The notes beneath the pieces are model-generated. The model did no database searches, was not told where the DNA came from, and saw only the letters and a list, made by a program, of their open reading frames with translations. From Khoudiadiopia massiliensis (GTDB lineage Bacteria > Bacillota > Clostridia > Tissierellales > Peptoniphilaceae), in contig OKQS01000001.1 of the NCBI GenBank assembly GCA_900290095.1, forward strand, positions 186,001 to 250,000: DNA of 64,000 nucleotides, read 5' to 3'. The translations under genes and the position numbers were made by a program. Below, piece after piece: positions 52,033-61,132 of the stretch; position 1 is the first letter of the stretch; each line of letters starts with the position of its first letter.

Positions 52033-52869
52033 TCAATAGCGCCAGTTGCTGTCAATTGGCCCGTCATCGAAGCCCTTCAATTTCAGCTTGCTTGAGTATT
52101 GCCACATTTTAAATGGTCCGTCATATACAGGAGGCTTATCAATATTATATGTGCCCACATAGTTTGCCACCCAAAGTTCGTACGAAGAAAGTTCTTTCAT
52201 ATTCAGCTGGTGTTTGAGCCAGCTGGCTGAGGCATAAATGCCGGCTTTTCTGCCACTTCTCTTTATCGTTTCGCAGAAACCTTTTGCAGCTTCAGTCAGG
52301 CAGTTTTTATCCAATTTCCAGGCTTCATATTGGAAGTTGCGGTTTTCGGTATCAAAATAGACCGGAAGATCCAACTTTCTGCTCCCAAGTATCTTCAGGG
52401 CCTCTTTGGCTTCATCCACCCCTTCATCATAGTTGACAGCACATGAATACCAATATACACCAAGCGGGACTCCCCTGTCGCTAAGGGAAGAATAATGGCG
52501 CTCGAAGTGGATATCCTTTATAAGTTCTTTCTTGCCCACCCGGTCACCTGTGCCTATCCTTAAAATTGCCCCGTCAATGTTTTTTGCCAGAGTTCTGTAA
52601 TTAATTTTTGAAGGGGTCTGCCATTTTGAAATGTCAATGAAGAACTTGACCTTTCTCTCGGCTTTTTTGAACTTTATCCCCATTTTTTTATTAAGGTCCT
52701 TATTAGCGGGAAGCCTAGATAATTTTTTCAATATAGCTGTCCTATTTAGACCGGTTCTGTTGGGGCTTGTAGTGTATGCGGATGCCTTTGCACTGCTTAG
52801 TGGCATAAGCAGGATGCTGCAGGCTAGTAACAATCCGATTATAAAAAAGCTTTTTGATGAATACTTCAA
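52033..52869 (-). CDS. Secreted GH25 lysozyme (muramidase)
   Basis: 278 residues from a TTG start with AAGGAG nine bases upstream. Signal peptide (SFFIIGLLLACSILLMPLSSAKASA, about 6-30), a basic linker, then a glycoside hydrolase 25 domain: FIDISKWQ with the first catalytic Asp (about 77-84), GAILRIGTGD, GVYWYSCAV, and VYFDTENRN with the catalytic Glu. Ends KMWQYSSKLKLKGFDDGPIDSNW, typical for GH25. Cuts the glycan backbone of peptidoglycan, so a partner of the CWB2 hydrolase in wall turnover. Confidence 0.93.
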   Translation of the reverse strand: MKYSSKSFFIIGLLLACSILLMPLSSAKASAYTTSPNRTGLNRTAILKKLSRLPANKDLNKKMGIKFKKAERKVKFFIDISKWQTPSKINYRTLAKNIDGAILRIGTGDRVGKKELIKDIHFERHYSSLSDRGVPLGVYWYSCAVNYDEGVDEAKEALKILGSRKLDLPVYFDTENRNFQYEAWKLDKNCLTEAAKGFCETIKRSGRKAGIYASASWLKHQLNMKELSSYELWVANYVGTYNIDKPPVYDGPFKMWQYSSKLKLKGFDDGPIDSNWRY

Positions 52870-52932
52870 TTCAGGCTCCTTTTCTATATATTTCAGCTAA
52901 TATGAAACTTGACAGTATCAAACTACGAAAAA

Positions 52933-52961
52933 ATTATAACAGGGGTATTTATGTAACACAA
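52933..52961 (-). promoter_or_regulatory. Promoter of the GH25 lysozyme gene
   Basis: Minus-strand -35 TTGTGT (52956-52961), 17-base spacer, -10 TATAAT (52933-52938). Start about 57 bases before the TTG codon; divergent from the nadK promoter. Confidence 0.75.
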
Positions 52962-52992
52962 TACTTACTCTCCCAATAAAGACCGGATTAGC

Positions 52993-53021
52993 TTAAAAGA
53001 TTGGCCTATCTGATGTATAAT
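52993..53021 (+). promoter_or_regulatory. Promoter of nadK-trkA-trkH
   Basis: Plus strand -35 TTAAAA (52993-52998), 17-base spacer, -10 TATAAT (53016-53021). A second TATACT follows at about 53029. About 35 bases upstream of the nadK ribosome site CGGAGAG. Confidence 0.55.
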
Positions 53022-53061
53022 AGCTGTTATACTTATAGAAAAACTTATTCGGAGAGAAAAT

Positions 53062-53862
53062 ATGAAAAAAATTATTAATCTCTTTACAAAACCCATATTC
53101 GCTTCGGAACAGATAATTAAAAAGCTGCCCCTCTATTTTCCCGAAGATGAGTATGAGTTTTCTTATGTGTATGATCCAAAAGCTGTGCTGAACCTGGTAA
53201 TTGGAGGGGACGGAACTTTTTTGAAGGCTGTCCACACCAGCAATTTTTCTTCCATTCCTTTTTTAGGAATCAATACCGGCACCTTGGGCTTTTATCAGGA
53301 ATCCGACTATCAGAACCTTGATAAAAATATGCAGCGCCTAATTAACGGTGATTACAGTTATGACAAGCTTATGATTATAAAGGCTCGTGCGATAACCGAG
53401 TCATGGACTTATGAGAGATTTTGCGTCAATGAATTTGCCGTCAAGGCAAATGATCATAAAACCGTTCATTTTTCTTTATCGGTTGACGGAATTTCGCTTA
53501 TCAATATGGCGGGTGACGGACTTCTTGTATCAACGCCCTCAGGATCAACTGCATATAACTTATCAGCCGGGGGATCAATACTATATCAGACCTTAAGCGG
53601 CTATCAAATCACACCGATCTCACCACTGAGGTCCAAGAGCTACGATGCTCTGCCTGCTTCAATAGTCCTCCCCTCAAGTGCCAAGTGCAGTCTTACATTC
53701 GGTCCTGACGATTCCTCTCATGTTGATCTGATCACAGATGGGAGCTCAAACCACTTTATATCATTGGAAAGACTTGAATTTGAACAGACTGAAAAGACCA
53801 TTCGCAGGATAGTCCTAAGCCCCAACTGGTATTGGTACAACCTTAAAGATAAGCTTATATAA
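53062..53862 (+). CDS. nadK: NAD kinase
   Basis: 266 residues. The GGDGTFLKAVH motif (about 50-60) carries the catalytic Asp, NEFAVKAND the NAD-binding part and STPSGSTAYNLSAGGSIL the glycine-rich loop (about 155). NAD kinase makes NADP from NAD and ATP. In many Firmicutes nadK lies with recN; here it starts a block with K+ uptake genes. Confidence 0.94.
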   Translation: MKKIINLFTKPIFASEQIIKKLPLYFPEDEYEFSYVYDPKAVLNLVIGGDGTFLKAVHTSNFSSIPFLGINTGTLGFYQESDYQNLDKNMQRLINGDYSYDKLMIIKARAITESWTYERFCVNEFAVKANDHKTVHFSLSVDGISLINMAGDGLLVSTPSGSTAYNLSAGGSILYQTLSGYQITPISPLRSKSYDALPASIVLPSSAKCSLTFGPDDSSHVDLITDGSSNHFISLERLEFEQTEKTIRRIVLSPNWYWYNLKDKLI

Positions 53863-53882
53863 GAAAGGAAACTGTTTATATA

Positions 53883-55238
53883 ATGTACATAATAATTGTC
53901 GGCGCCGGCAAAATGGGTTCGGAAATTTGCCTCAGCCTTTCAAGAGAAGGGCATGACATTGCACTTATTGAAAAAAATGAAGACCGCCTTAATGATATGC
54001 TTAACCAGGCCGATATAACCGGCATTGTCGGCAACGGCGCTTTTTACAGCTGCCTAAAACAGGTCGAAATTAACAAATGTGATATGTTCATTTCGGTAAC
54101 TGACAGCGACGAGACCAATATAATCTCTTGCATAATTGCTAAAAAGCTTGGTGCAAAAAAAGTAATGGCCAGGGTCAGGACTCCTGAATATGCCGAGGAT
54201 ATTGAATTTGCCAGGGAGAGTTTCGGTATCAATAGAATTATTAATCCGGAAAGAGAGGCTGCCAGGGAAATCTATCGCGACCTTCAATATCCCGGGGCCT
54301 TCAGCATTGAGCCCTTTTTATCCGGTAGGATCAACCTGGTTGAGCTGGCAGTTGAAAAACATTCACTACTTGATGGCATGAGCCTACCCGAATTCAGGAA
54401 AGAATTCCCCGGCCTCATAATGTGCATTATACAGGATGAAAATGGACCCATAATCCCTTCAGGAGAAAATTCTTTGAGGGCCGGCCAGCACTTTTATGTC
54501 ATAGGAAAGAACGAAGACCTCAACGCATTATATAAAGAAATGAAAGCCCCTGACAGGATCTCCTCGGTTCTCATTATAGGAGGGGGCAGGATAGCCAAGT
54601 ACCTGCTACATATGCATAAAAAGACCGGCAAATCTTTTAAATTAATAGAGAGAGAAAAGGAAATTGCTGAAGATATTGCAAGTTCTTTCGAAAAAGTTGA
54701 TGTCATACTTGGTGACGGGACCAATCAGGACCTCTTGATTGAGGAAAATATACACTCCTATGACTGCCTCATTGCCCTGACCGGGGTTGATGAGGAAAAT
54801 ATAATCCTTTCCATGTTTGCCGACCAGATGCAGGTTCCGCGAACCATAACCAAGGTCAACAGGACCAGCCTCCTCCCCATCGCTTTGAATGTAGGGCTTC
54901 AGTCAATCATAACGCCTGCAAAGCTCGGTGCAACTGCTATAGTAAGGTATGTCAGAAAGCTCAGCAATGCCGATTCTTCTTCAGATCTTGAGAGCTTGAC
55001 CAGGATTGATGATGAATCTGCTGAAATCTTGCAATTTCTTGTAAAAAAAGACTTTTCGGAAAACAACAAAACGCTCAAGGACATATCTTTTAAAAAACAG
55101 GTCCTCGTTGCCCTTATTAACAGGGGCGGACAGATAATCTTCCCTACAGGTAATGACAAGATATTAGAGGGTGATTCCATCCTGGTTGTTGTTAAAAATC
55201 AAAATATTAATAATCTTAATGATCTTTTAGTAAAGTGA
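53883..55238 (+). CDS. trkA: Trk potassium transporter regulatory subunit TrkA
   Basis: 451 residues: two RCK-N/TrkA-C units. The first Rossmann motif is VGAGKMGSEICLSLSREGHDIALIE (6-30), the second IIGGGRIAKYLL (about 230). Each is followed by a TrkA-C ligand domain (LVELAVEKHSLLDGMSLPEF; KDISFKKQVLVALINRGGQIIFP). It binds NAD(H) or nucleotides and gates TrkH, whose gene is eight bases downstream. Confidence 0.95.
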   Translation: MYIIIVGAGKMGSEICLSLSREGHDIALIEKNEDRLNDMLNQADITGIVGNGAFYSCLKQVEINKCDMFISVTDSDETNIISCIIAKKLGAKKVMARVRTPEYAEDIEFARESFGINRIINPEREAAREIYRDLQYPGAFSIEPFLSGRINLVELAVEKHSLLDGMSLPEFRKEFPGLIMCIIQDENGPIIPSGENSLRAGQHFYVIGKNEDLNALYKEMKAPDRISSVLIIGGGRIAKYLLHMHKKTGKSFKLIEREKEIAEDIASSFEKVDVILGDGTNQDLLIEENIHSYDCLIALTGVDEENIILSMFADQMQVPRTITKVNRTSLLPIALNVGLQSIITPAKLGATAIVRYVRKLSNADSSSDLESLTRIDDESAEILQFLVKKDFSENNKTLKDISFKKQVLVALINRGGQIIFPTGNDKILEGDSILVVVKNQNINNLNDLLVK

Positions 55239-55245
55239 GTTTGGA

Positions 55246-56694
55246 ATGAATAGAGACGCAATAAAATATATTATAGGTAGGGTTTATGGCATTTTCTCAG
55301 GTCTGCTTTGCCTCCCCCTGCTTGTTTCTTTTATATATCAAGAAGATAGGCTTGTGAAACTGGCTTGGCTAACTGCCATTGCCATTAGTTTTTTTCTATA
55401 CATCATGCTGGGACGTAAAAAGATAATAAATGTGGAATTTTATATTAGAGAGGGGATGGTTATATGTGCCCTTCTATGGATCAGCCTGTCATTGATAGGC
55501 GGTCTACCGCTTTATTTAAGCGGCCAGTACCCCTCCCTGGTTGACGGTTTTTTTGAAATAGCCTCAGGCCTGACGACCACGGGATCAAGCGTTTGCGACA
55601 ATGTTGAACTCTTAAGTCATTCCCTCCTCTTTTGGCGGTCCTTTACCCACCTTATAGGGGGTATGGGAATATTGGTTTTTGCCTTGTCTCTCGTGCCAAG
55701 CTCCAAATCAAGCTTAAAACACATGGCCCAAGCCGAGATGCCCGGCCCCACTTTTGACAAGCTTGTTGCCAAGCTTTCCGATACGGCCAGAATTCTCTAC
55801 AAAATCTATCTTGCTATGACGGGATTTTTGATTCTCCTATTGTTGTTGGGCGGCATGCCCTTGTTTGATTCCGTATGTCATGCTTTCGGCACTGCAGGAA
55901 CCGGCGGCTTCGGAATTAAGGCCAATTCAATAGGCTATTACAAGTCCTCATACATACACAACGTTTTGAGCATAGGCATGCTGGCTTTCTCCCTAAATTT
56001 TCAAATTTACTACCTTATACTTATCAAACAGGTAAGGGCCGCTACTTCCAATGAAGAGCTCCACTGGTTTTTGGCTATAGTGTTTGCTGCCGTTGTTTTA
56101 ATAAGCATAAATGTGGCCCCCCTATATAATAATATTTTCACTATGTTGAGGGATGTGCTCTTCACTGTTTCTTCAGTTGTTTCAACTACCGGCTACTGCA
56201 CGACGGATTTCGGAACCTGGCCTATTTTTTCTCATGCCGTTCTCTTGGGACTTATGTTTATAGGAGGATGCGCAGGCTCAACTGCCGGCGGTCTTAAGGT
56301 TTCAAGGGTTGGATCTGCTGTTAAAAGCGCTTTTTGTGAGCTTGACAGGCAGAGAAGCCCGAATATGGTTAAAGTTATTAGCTTTAACGGTCAAAAAATA
56401 AATGAAAGAAGCCAGAGGAGCTTATTTTCATATATCGTAAGCTACGCCCTGGTCTTCCTTTTTATACTACTTATAATTTCTATTGAGGCCGGAGACTTCC
56501 AGACAGCTTTCTCCTCCGTTGCTTGTACATTTAATAACATAGGCCCGGGTTTAGGCAAGGTTGGTCCGACCGGAGGCTTCTCATGGTACTCGCCCCTCTC
56601 CAAAATCTTATTGTCACTAGGAATGATAGCCGGACGTCTGGAAATATGGCCTGTCCTAATACTCTTCTCCCCTAAGACCTGGTCAAACCACTAA
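55246..56694 (+). CDS. trkH: Trk potassium channel subunit TrkH
   Basis: 482 residues, eight to ten membrane helices with four pore repeats: TTGSSV, GTAGTGGFGI, VVSTTGYCTT and FNNIGPGLGKV, each supplying a Gly to the selectivity filter. Ends with EIWPVLILFSPKTW as TrkH/KtrB do. The stop overlaps the stop of the convergent PBP gene by bases at 56691-56694, and no terminator hairpin is seen there. Confidence 0.96.
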   Translation: MNRDAIKYIIGRVYGIFSGLLCLPLLVSFIYQEDRLVKLAWLTAIAISFFLYIMLGRKKIINVEFYIREGMVICALLWISLSLIGGLPLYLSGQYPSLVDGFFEIASGLTTTGSSVCDNVELLSHSLLFWRSFTHLIGGMGILVFALSLVPSSKSSLKHMAQAEMPGPTFDKLVAKLSDTARILYKIYLAMTGFLILLLLLGGMPLFDSVCHAFGTAGTGGFGIKANSIGYYKSSYIHNVLSIGMLAFSLNFQIYYLILIKQVRAATSNEELHWFLAIVFAAVVLISINVAPLYNNIFTMLRDVLFTVSSVVSTTGYCTTDFGTWPIFSHAVLLGLMFIGGCAGSTAGGLKVSRVGSAVKSAFCELDRQRSPNMVKVISFNGQKINERSQRSLFSYIVSYALVFLFILLIISIEAGDFQTAFSSVACTFNNIGPGLGKVGPTGGFSWYSPLSKILLSLGMIAGRLEIWPVLILFSPKTWSNH

Positions 56695-58085
56695 TCATTT
56701 TGTGAAAACCAGTAATTGACTAGCTTTGCCCCTATCGGCATGGCCGCCTTTACCCCAAGTCTTCCGTCGTCCTCAAGGACTACAACAACGACAAAATCCG
56801 GATCTTGTGCCGGAGCAAACCCCGCAAACCATGCGTGGGTTGAGCCTTTTGCACTTTCAGCCGTCCCGGTTTTACCTGCCATTTTTACCTGGCTGAGCCT
56901 ATCCGTACCGTAAGAACTTGCACATGACCTGAGGTACTTGGCGACAATTCTTGTATTTAAACTGTTGAGCCTTTCAAAAATCTCCTCCCCGGTCTCTCTT
57001 AAAACCGAGCCACCGGGTGATACTATTTTTTTCACTATATGAGGCTTCATCATAGTCCCCTCATTTGCTATCGCCCCATAGGCCATGGCAAGGTGGAGGG
57101 GGCTGAGGGTCATTTTACCCTGGCCGAATGATTCAAGAGCCTGCTCATTTTTATCCATTCCCCCTTGGAACTCTGAATGTGAGGTCTTCACATCCAGTTC
57201 AAAGGGGATCTTTTTATTAAAAGCGAACTTGCTGAACACATCTTTAAATACTTGGGGTCCCGACTCCAATGACTTGGCAACAAAATATACATTGGAGGAT
57301 TTAATCAAGGCCTTTTCCAGGTCCAATTTTCCATTAATCTTTCCCGATGCATTCTTATACGACCTGCCCTCTACAGTCACAGTCCCTTTGTCTTCATAGT
57401 TCTGATCAACACCGGCCTCAAGAATAGCCATAGATGATATTGCTTTTATGGTTGATCCCGGCGGATATACGCCCTGTATGGCTCTGTTTACAAACACTCC
57501 TTCATTGTTTTGAGTAAGGCTCTCCCAATTTTCTTCCAAATCTTCTACTGAAAATGAGGGTCTCGAAACCATGGCATAAATATCCCCGTTCTTGGGGTTG
57601 AGGCAGACAACAGCTCCTTTTGAGCCCTTTAAAAGATCATAGGCCTTTTTCTGGAGTTTGTGGTCTATTGTAAGCATAATGTCATTTCCTTGACCCGGAT
57701 TCAGGACCTTGCCCCTCAATTCGGCAATGGGATTGTCCTGGCCCAAATTCAATAAGTCACTATTAAGAACTTTCTCCAATCCCGACTTTCCATATTTTAC
57801 GGAATTGTAGCCTATTGTGTGGGAGTAAAGGTAGGGGTATTTTGAATACCTCTTATATTTGCCATCCTTGTTCTTCTCGGTATTTACAAGGACTTCCCCA
57901 TTCCTGTCCATAAACATTCCCCGGCCGAACTTACTTTCATCGACCCAGTTTCTCATGTTTAGTGAGTGTTTTCTCAATTCCGGAGCCTTTACCAATTCAA
58001 AATAGGCCAGGTAGAGGGCCAGGCCGAGAAAGATAATAATAAGTATGGCCAGGAGTGTCAGCATCCTGTTTTTCGACCTGTTCAT
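56691..58085 (-). CDS. pbpA: Penicillin-binding protein, transpeptidase (PbpA/FtsI-like)
   Basis: 464 residues. One membrane helix (about 8-30), a short non-catalytic domain starting RGMFMDRNGEVL (55-66), then the transpeptidase with Ser211 in PPGSTIK (SxxK), SSN at 263-265 and KTGT at 405-408. Small for class B, comparable to the PbpA/SpoVD-less forms seen beside FtsW and FHA genes in Clostridia and Actinobacteria. It crosslinks peptidoglycan together with the FtsW/RodA glycosyltransferase coded upstream. Confidence 0.93.
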   Translation of the reverse strand: MNRSKNRMLTLLAILIIIFLGLALYLAYFELVKAPELRKHSLNMRNWVDESKFGRGMFMDRNGEVLVNTEKNKDGKYKRYSKYPYLYSHTIGYNSVKYGKSGLEKVLNSDLLNLGQDNPIAELRGKVLNPGQGNDIMLTIDHKLQKKAYDLLKGSKGAVVCLNPKNGDIYAMVSRPSFSVEDLEENWESLTQNNEGVFVNRAIQGVYPPGSTIKAISSMAILEAGVDQNYEDKGTVTVEGRSYKNASGKINGKLDLEKALIKSSNVYFVAKSLESGPQVFKDVFSKFAFNKKIPFELDVKTSHSEFQGGMDKNEQALESFGQGKMTLSPLHLAMAYGAIANEGTMMKPHIVKKIVSPGGSVLRETGEEIFERLNSLNTRIVAKYLRSCASSYGTDRLSQVKMAGKTGTAESAKGSTHAWFAGFAPAQDPDFVVVVVLEDDGRLGVKAAMPIGAKLVNYWFSQND

Positions 58086-58086
58086 A

Positions 58087-59334
58087 CTAGTCCCTCCAAC
58101 CTATAAAATCCTGTGATGACAGCTGCAAAACAGACAGCAATAAAAACGATGACAGGAGAGATGATCCCCCATATGTCAAAAATGGGATTGTTATTCCCGT
58201 CAAAGGTATAAGCTGCATAGTTCCTGCAAACATGATAAAAGCCTGAGCAGCAAAAATAACAACAATGCAAAGAGATAAGGCTGAATAAAAATCCTTCTCC
58301 TGCATCATGGCAGCCTTAAATCCCCTATAAAGTAGAATTATAAACAGAAAGATCAGACAGAGCCCCATGAGGGCCCCAAATTCTTCAACTACTGCAGCAA
58401 AAATAAAGTCCGAGTGACCCAGGGGAATTTTTTCAGGATGGCCCAAACCTATGCCTGTTCCGAAAAAAGATCCTTCAGCCATTCCGAAGCTGGCCTGAAT
58501 TATCTGATAGCCCTTATTCAAAGCATCTTTCCATGGGTTAAGCCAAATATCAAATCTGACCCTGACATGCCCGAAAAGCTTATATCCCAGAATAAGTCCT
58601 ATACAGGCAAAGATGATGTTTAAAAAGGGTATCCACTTGTTTTTCTCATAGGCAATCTGTAGGATCAACAATACGGCAAAAAAGACAGCGGCCGTTCCCA
58701 GCTCTTTTTGCATAAAAAACAGGCCTATTAAAACAAATGTAGCAAGAGTCAGTGACAGCTTTTTTAGTATAGTCGTATTATAATACTCATAATTTTTGAA
58801 CCATGAGGCAACAAAAAAAGCAAAGGGTATTTTGGCGAATTCAGAGGGCTGGATTTGGATTCCGGCAATGCTGATCCAGTTCTGGGCCCCGTTTCTGGTT
58901 CTCCCAAAAAATAAGGTCACTAAAAACAAGGAAAGGGTCGCCAGAAAGAAGAATACTATTTTCCCCTCCCAAAATTCATGAGTATATTTCAAAAATATGT
59001 AAGTAAGAAAAAAGGCTGTAACAGAAATAAGGTATATGAACATTTGCCTTTGTCCCAGGGCAGGATTAATCCTATATATCATTATTATGCCTATGGAAAA
59101 AATCATGTTAACTATTGGCAGAAAGTATGGGTCCCCCATCCTGAAAACTCGGACCAGGTAAGAAGAAAGACCTGTGAAAACTATTAAGCCCAAAGCAAAA
59201 AAAAGAGATTCCATATTCAGCTCTGATATATTAAAAAGGAAAACAATGGCCAGGGCCAAAATTTGAAATAAAGCTATAAGAGCATGACCACCTCCAAGCC
59301 CCCTGGTTTCCTTGTATTCAAAAACCTTATTCAT
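58087..59334 (-). CDS. FtsW/RodA/SpoVE-family peptidoglycan glycosyltransferase
   Basis: 415 residues from the ATG at 59334, inside the last FHA codons, with GAGGGTG upstream. About ten to eleven membrane helices. Family motifs: GAQNWISIAGIQIQPSEFAKI (about 160), FFGTGIGLGHPEKIPLGHSDFIFAAVVEEFGALMGL (about 290) and PLTGITIPFLTYGGSSLL near the end. SEDS polymerase paired with the class B PBP after it. Whether it acts in division or elongation is not evident. Confidence 0.94.
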   Translation of the reverse strand: MNKVFEYKETRGLGGGHALIALFQILALAIVFLFNISELNMESLFFALGLIVFTGLSSYLVRVFRMGDPYFLPIVNMIFSIGIIMIYRINPALGQRQMFIYLISVTAFFLTYIFLKYTHEFWEGKIVFFFLATLSLFLVTLFFGRTRNGAQNWISIAGIQIQPSEFAKIPFAFFVASWFKNYEYYNTTILKKLSLTLATFVLIGLFFMQKELGTAAVFFAVLLILQIAYEKNKWIPFLNIIFACIGLILGYKLFGHVRVRFDIWLNPWKDALNKGYQIIQASFGMAEGSFFGTGIGLGHPEKIPLGHSDFIFAAVVEEFGALMGLCLIFLFIILLYRGFKAAMMQEKDFYSALSLCIVVIFAAQAFIMFAGTMQLIPLTGITIPFLTYGGSSLLSSFLLLSVLQLSSQDFIGWRD

Positions 59335-59830
59335 TGTCTTCACCCTCTAAAAATAAGAAATCCATTGTAGCCATGCTTATAACATCGTTGGCAAATATTT
59401 CAGTCGGCATGGTTATAGGATTTTCATTAACCATAGTCGGATTGGTTGAACCCAAATCTTCAATAAAGAACCTGCCCCCGCTGTTTACAATAACAGCCTG
59501 GTGCTTGCTCACCATCTTTGATTTGATAATAATATTATTGTCGTCAGCCCTGCCAATGGAGTTGTTATTTGATAAAAAATATTCCTCCCTTATGGGAAAG
59601 TCGAACTCATCAACACTATTTAGGAGCTTGAGCCTTGGGGCTTTTATTGGGGCTTTCCTGTAAGAGCTCTTTATATCAAGGCTTATCATCCTCACTATTC
59701 TGGACACAAAGACCAGGACAATGAGTATAAAAACAAACTTTATTGCTCCGGAAAGTATGGTGTATAGGTCAATCTGACCAAATATCTTTGTGAAAAATAC
59801 ACTTTCCAGCATATCAAAAAGTTTTTCCAT
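59327..59830 (-). CDS. Membrane-anchored FHA-domain protein
   Basis: 167 residues. An N-terminal membrane helix (about 22-45), a basic linker (SSYRKAPIKAPRLK), then an FHA domain: NSIGRADDNNIIIKSKMVSKHQAVI (about 90-115) and GRFFIEDLGSTNPTMVNENPI with the expected Arg, Ser, His and Asn phosphothreonine-binding residues. FHA proteins read Ser/Thr kinase marks; beside FtsW and PBP genes this suggests phospho-control of wall synthesis. Kinase gene not in the window. Confidence 0.9.
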   Translation of the reverse strand: MEKLFDMLESVFFTKIFGQIDLYTILSGAIKFVFILIVLVFVSRIVRMISLDIKSSYRKAPIKAPRLKLLNSVDEFDFPIREEYFLSNNNSIGRADDNNIIIKSKMVSKHQAVIVNSGGRFFIEDLGSTNPTMVNENPITMPTEIFANDVISMATMDFLFLEGEDNE

Positions 59831-59852
59831 AGGCCCTCCTTATCTTGAAAAA

Positions 59853-59861
59853 ATTATAGCA
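59853..59861 (-). promoter_or_regulatory. Extended -10 promoter of the FHA-ftsW-pbp operon
   Basis: TGCTATAAT on the minus strand, followed by a T run and the AAGGAGG site of the FHA gene. The -35 is weak, as often with extended -10 promoters. Confidence 0.5.
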
Positions 59862-59893
59862 CAGGAATTTGCGGAATTTTGTGTAAACCGCCC

Positions 59894-61126
59894 TCAAGCC
59901 CGCTTCTTCCTGAGAATATCTCCATTTTCAACAGGCTCCGGAACTTCGATCCAAAAATTTTCCATGGGGCAATTTGCCAAATCAAGCTTTTCCCAATTTT
60001 TATCATAAATGCTTTTTATTTCAAAATTCAAAACTTGACCCCGGGCCCTTAAAAGTTCAACCCTGTTCCCCTTGGAAAATTTATTTCTTTCCTCGATAAG
60101 GGCCATTTTATCTTTCGGCCTGTAATCCTTGACCATGCCCAAAAAATCATAGTCCTGAATATAGGAGCTTGTTTTGTAATTTTGACCCTCAGGTCCGGGC
60201 TTTTCCAATAAAAATCCTATTGTAAAGGCCCTATGGCTGGTTTTCTTTAACTCTTCCAGCATTTGGCCAACCAGGTCTTCATCAAATTTTCCTTGTCCAA
60301 TTGCATCCAGGACTTTCCTGTAGGCGTGGACAACTGTCGACAGGTAAAATTCACTTTTTACTCGACCCTCAATTTTAAATGAATCAATGCCGGCTTCCAT
60401 GAGATCATCCAAATAAGGAAGTAGGCAGAGATCCTTTGAATTCATAACAAAAGTTCCACCCTCATCTTCAACGATCGGATACATCTCTCCGGGCCTTTTT
60501 TCTTCCTGAATATAATATTTCCACCTGCAGGCCTGGGCACAATCTCCCTGATTGGCATCCCTCCCGGTCATATAATTCGACAGAAGGCACCTACCCGAGT
60601 ATGAAATACACATGGCTCCGTGGACAAAGCACTCCAACTCAATGCTGTCCCCGACCTGCTTTTTGATATCTTTAATCTCTTCAAGACTCAATTCCCTGGC
60701 AAGTACAATCCTCTTGGCCCCCAGGTCCCTCCAGAAATTTATGGTTGCGGAATTTGTGACCGAAGCCTGGGTTGATATGTGAAGGTCCAGACTTGTATTT
60801 CTTTTTAAATACATGAAAATTCCGGGATCGGAAACTATTACAGCATCCACCCCAATTTTATCGAGAAAAGCAGCATATTCATCCAGACCGGTTAAGTCCT
60901 TGTCATGGGGAACTATATTCATGGTCACATGGACCTTTGCACCCGCACTGTGGCAAAGCTCTACAGCCTCAAGCAAATCTTCTTGGGAAAAGTTTTTTGA
61001 AGCCTTTCTCAATCCGAAGGCCTGACCCCCCAGATAAATAGCATCCGCCCCGAAATGCAGGGCGGATTTTAATTTACTTATATCACCTGCCGGAGCAAGA
61101 AGCTCCGGCAATTTCCTATCAATCAT
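59894..61126 (-). CDS. U32-family peptidase/hydroxylase-like protein
   Basis: 410 residues. Begins LPELLAPAGD and has the U32 cysteine set: CFVHGAMCISYSGRCLLSNYMTGRDANQGDCAQACRWKY in outline (about 165-205) that in related enzymes binds an Fe-S cluster. In bacteria U32 members include collagenase-like PrtC, and the RlhA and TrhP enzymes that hydroxylate rRNA or tRNA. Gene context (RNase J upstream by six bases) favours an RNA-modifying role such as TrhP/YrrN-O, but this remains open. Confidence 0.88.
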   Translation of the reverse strand: MIDRKLPELLAPAGDISKLKSALHFGADAIYLGGQAFGLRKASKNFSQEDLLEAVELCHSAGAKVHVTMNIVPHDKDLTGLDEYAAFLDKIGVDAVIVSDPGIFMYLKRNTSLDLHISTQASVTNSATINFWRDLGAKRIVLARELSLEEIKDIKKQVGDSIELECFVHGAMCISYSGRCLLSNYMTGRDANQGDCAQACRWKYYIQEEKRPGEMYPIVEDEGGTFVMNSKDLCLLPYLDDLMEAGIDSFKIEGRVKSEFYLSTVVHAYRKVLDAIGQGKFDEDLVGQMLEELKKTSHRAFTIGFLLEKPGPEGQNYKTSSYIQDYDFLGMVKDYRPKDKMALIEERNKFSKGNRVELLRARGQVLNFEIKSIYDKNWEKLDLANCPMENFWIEVPEPVENGDILRKKRA

Positions 61127-61132
61127 CTAAAC

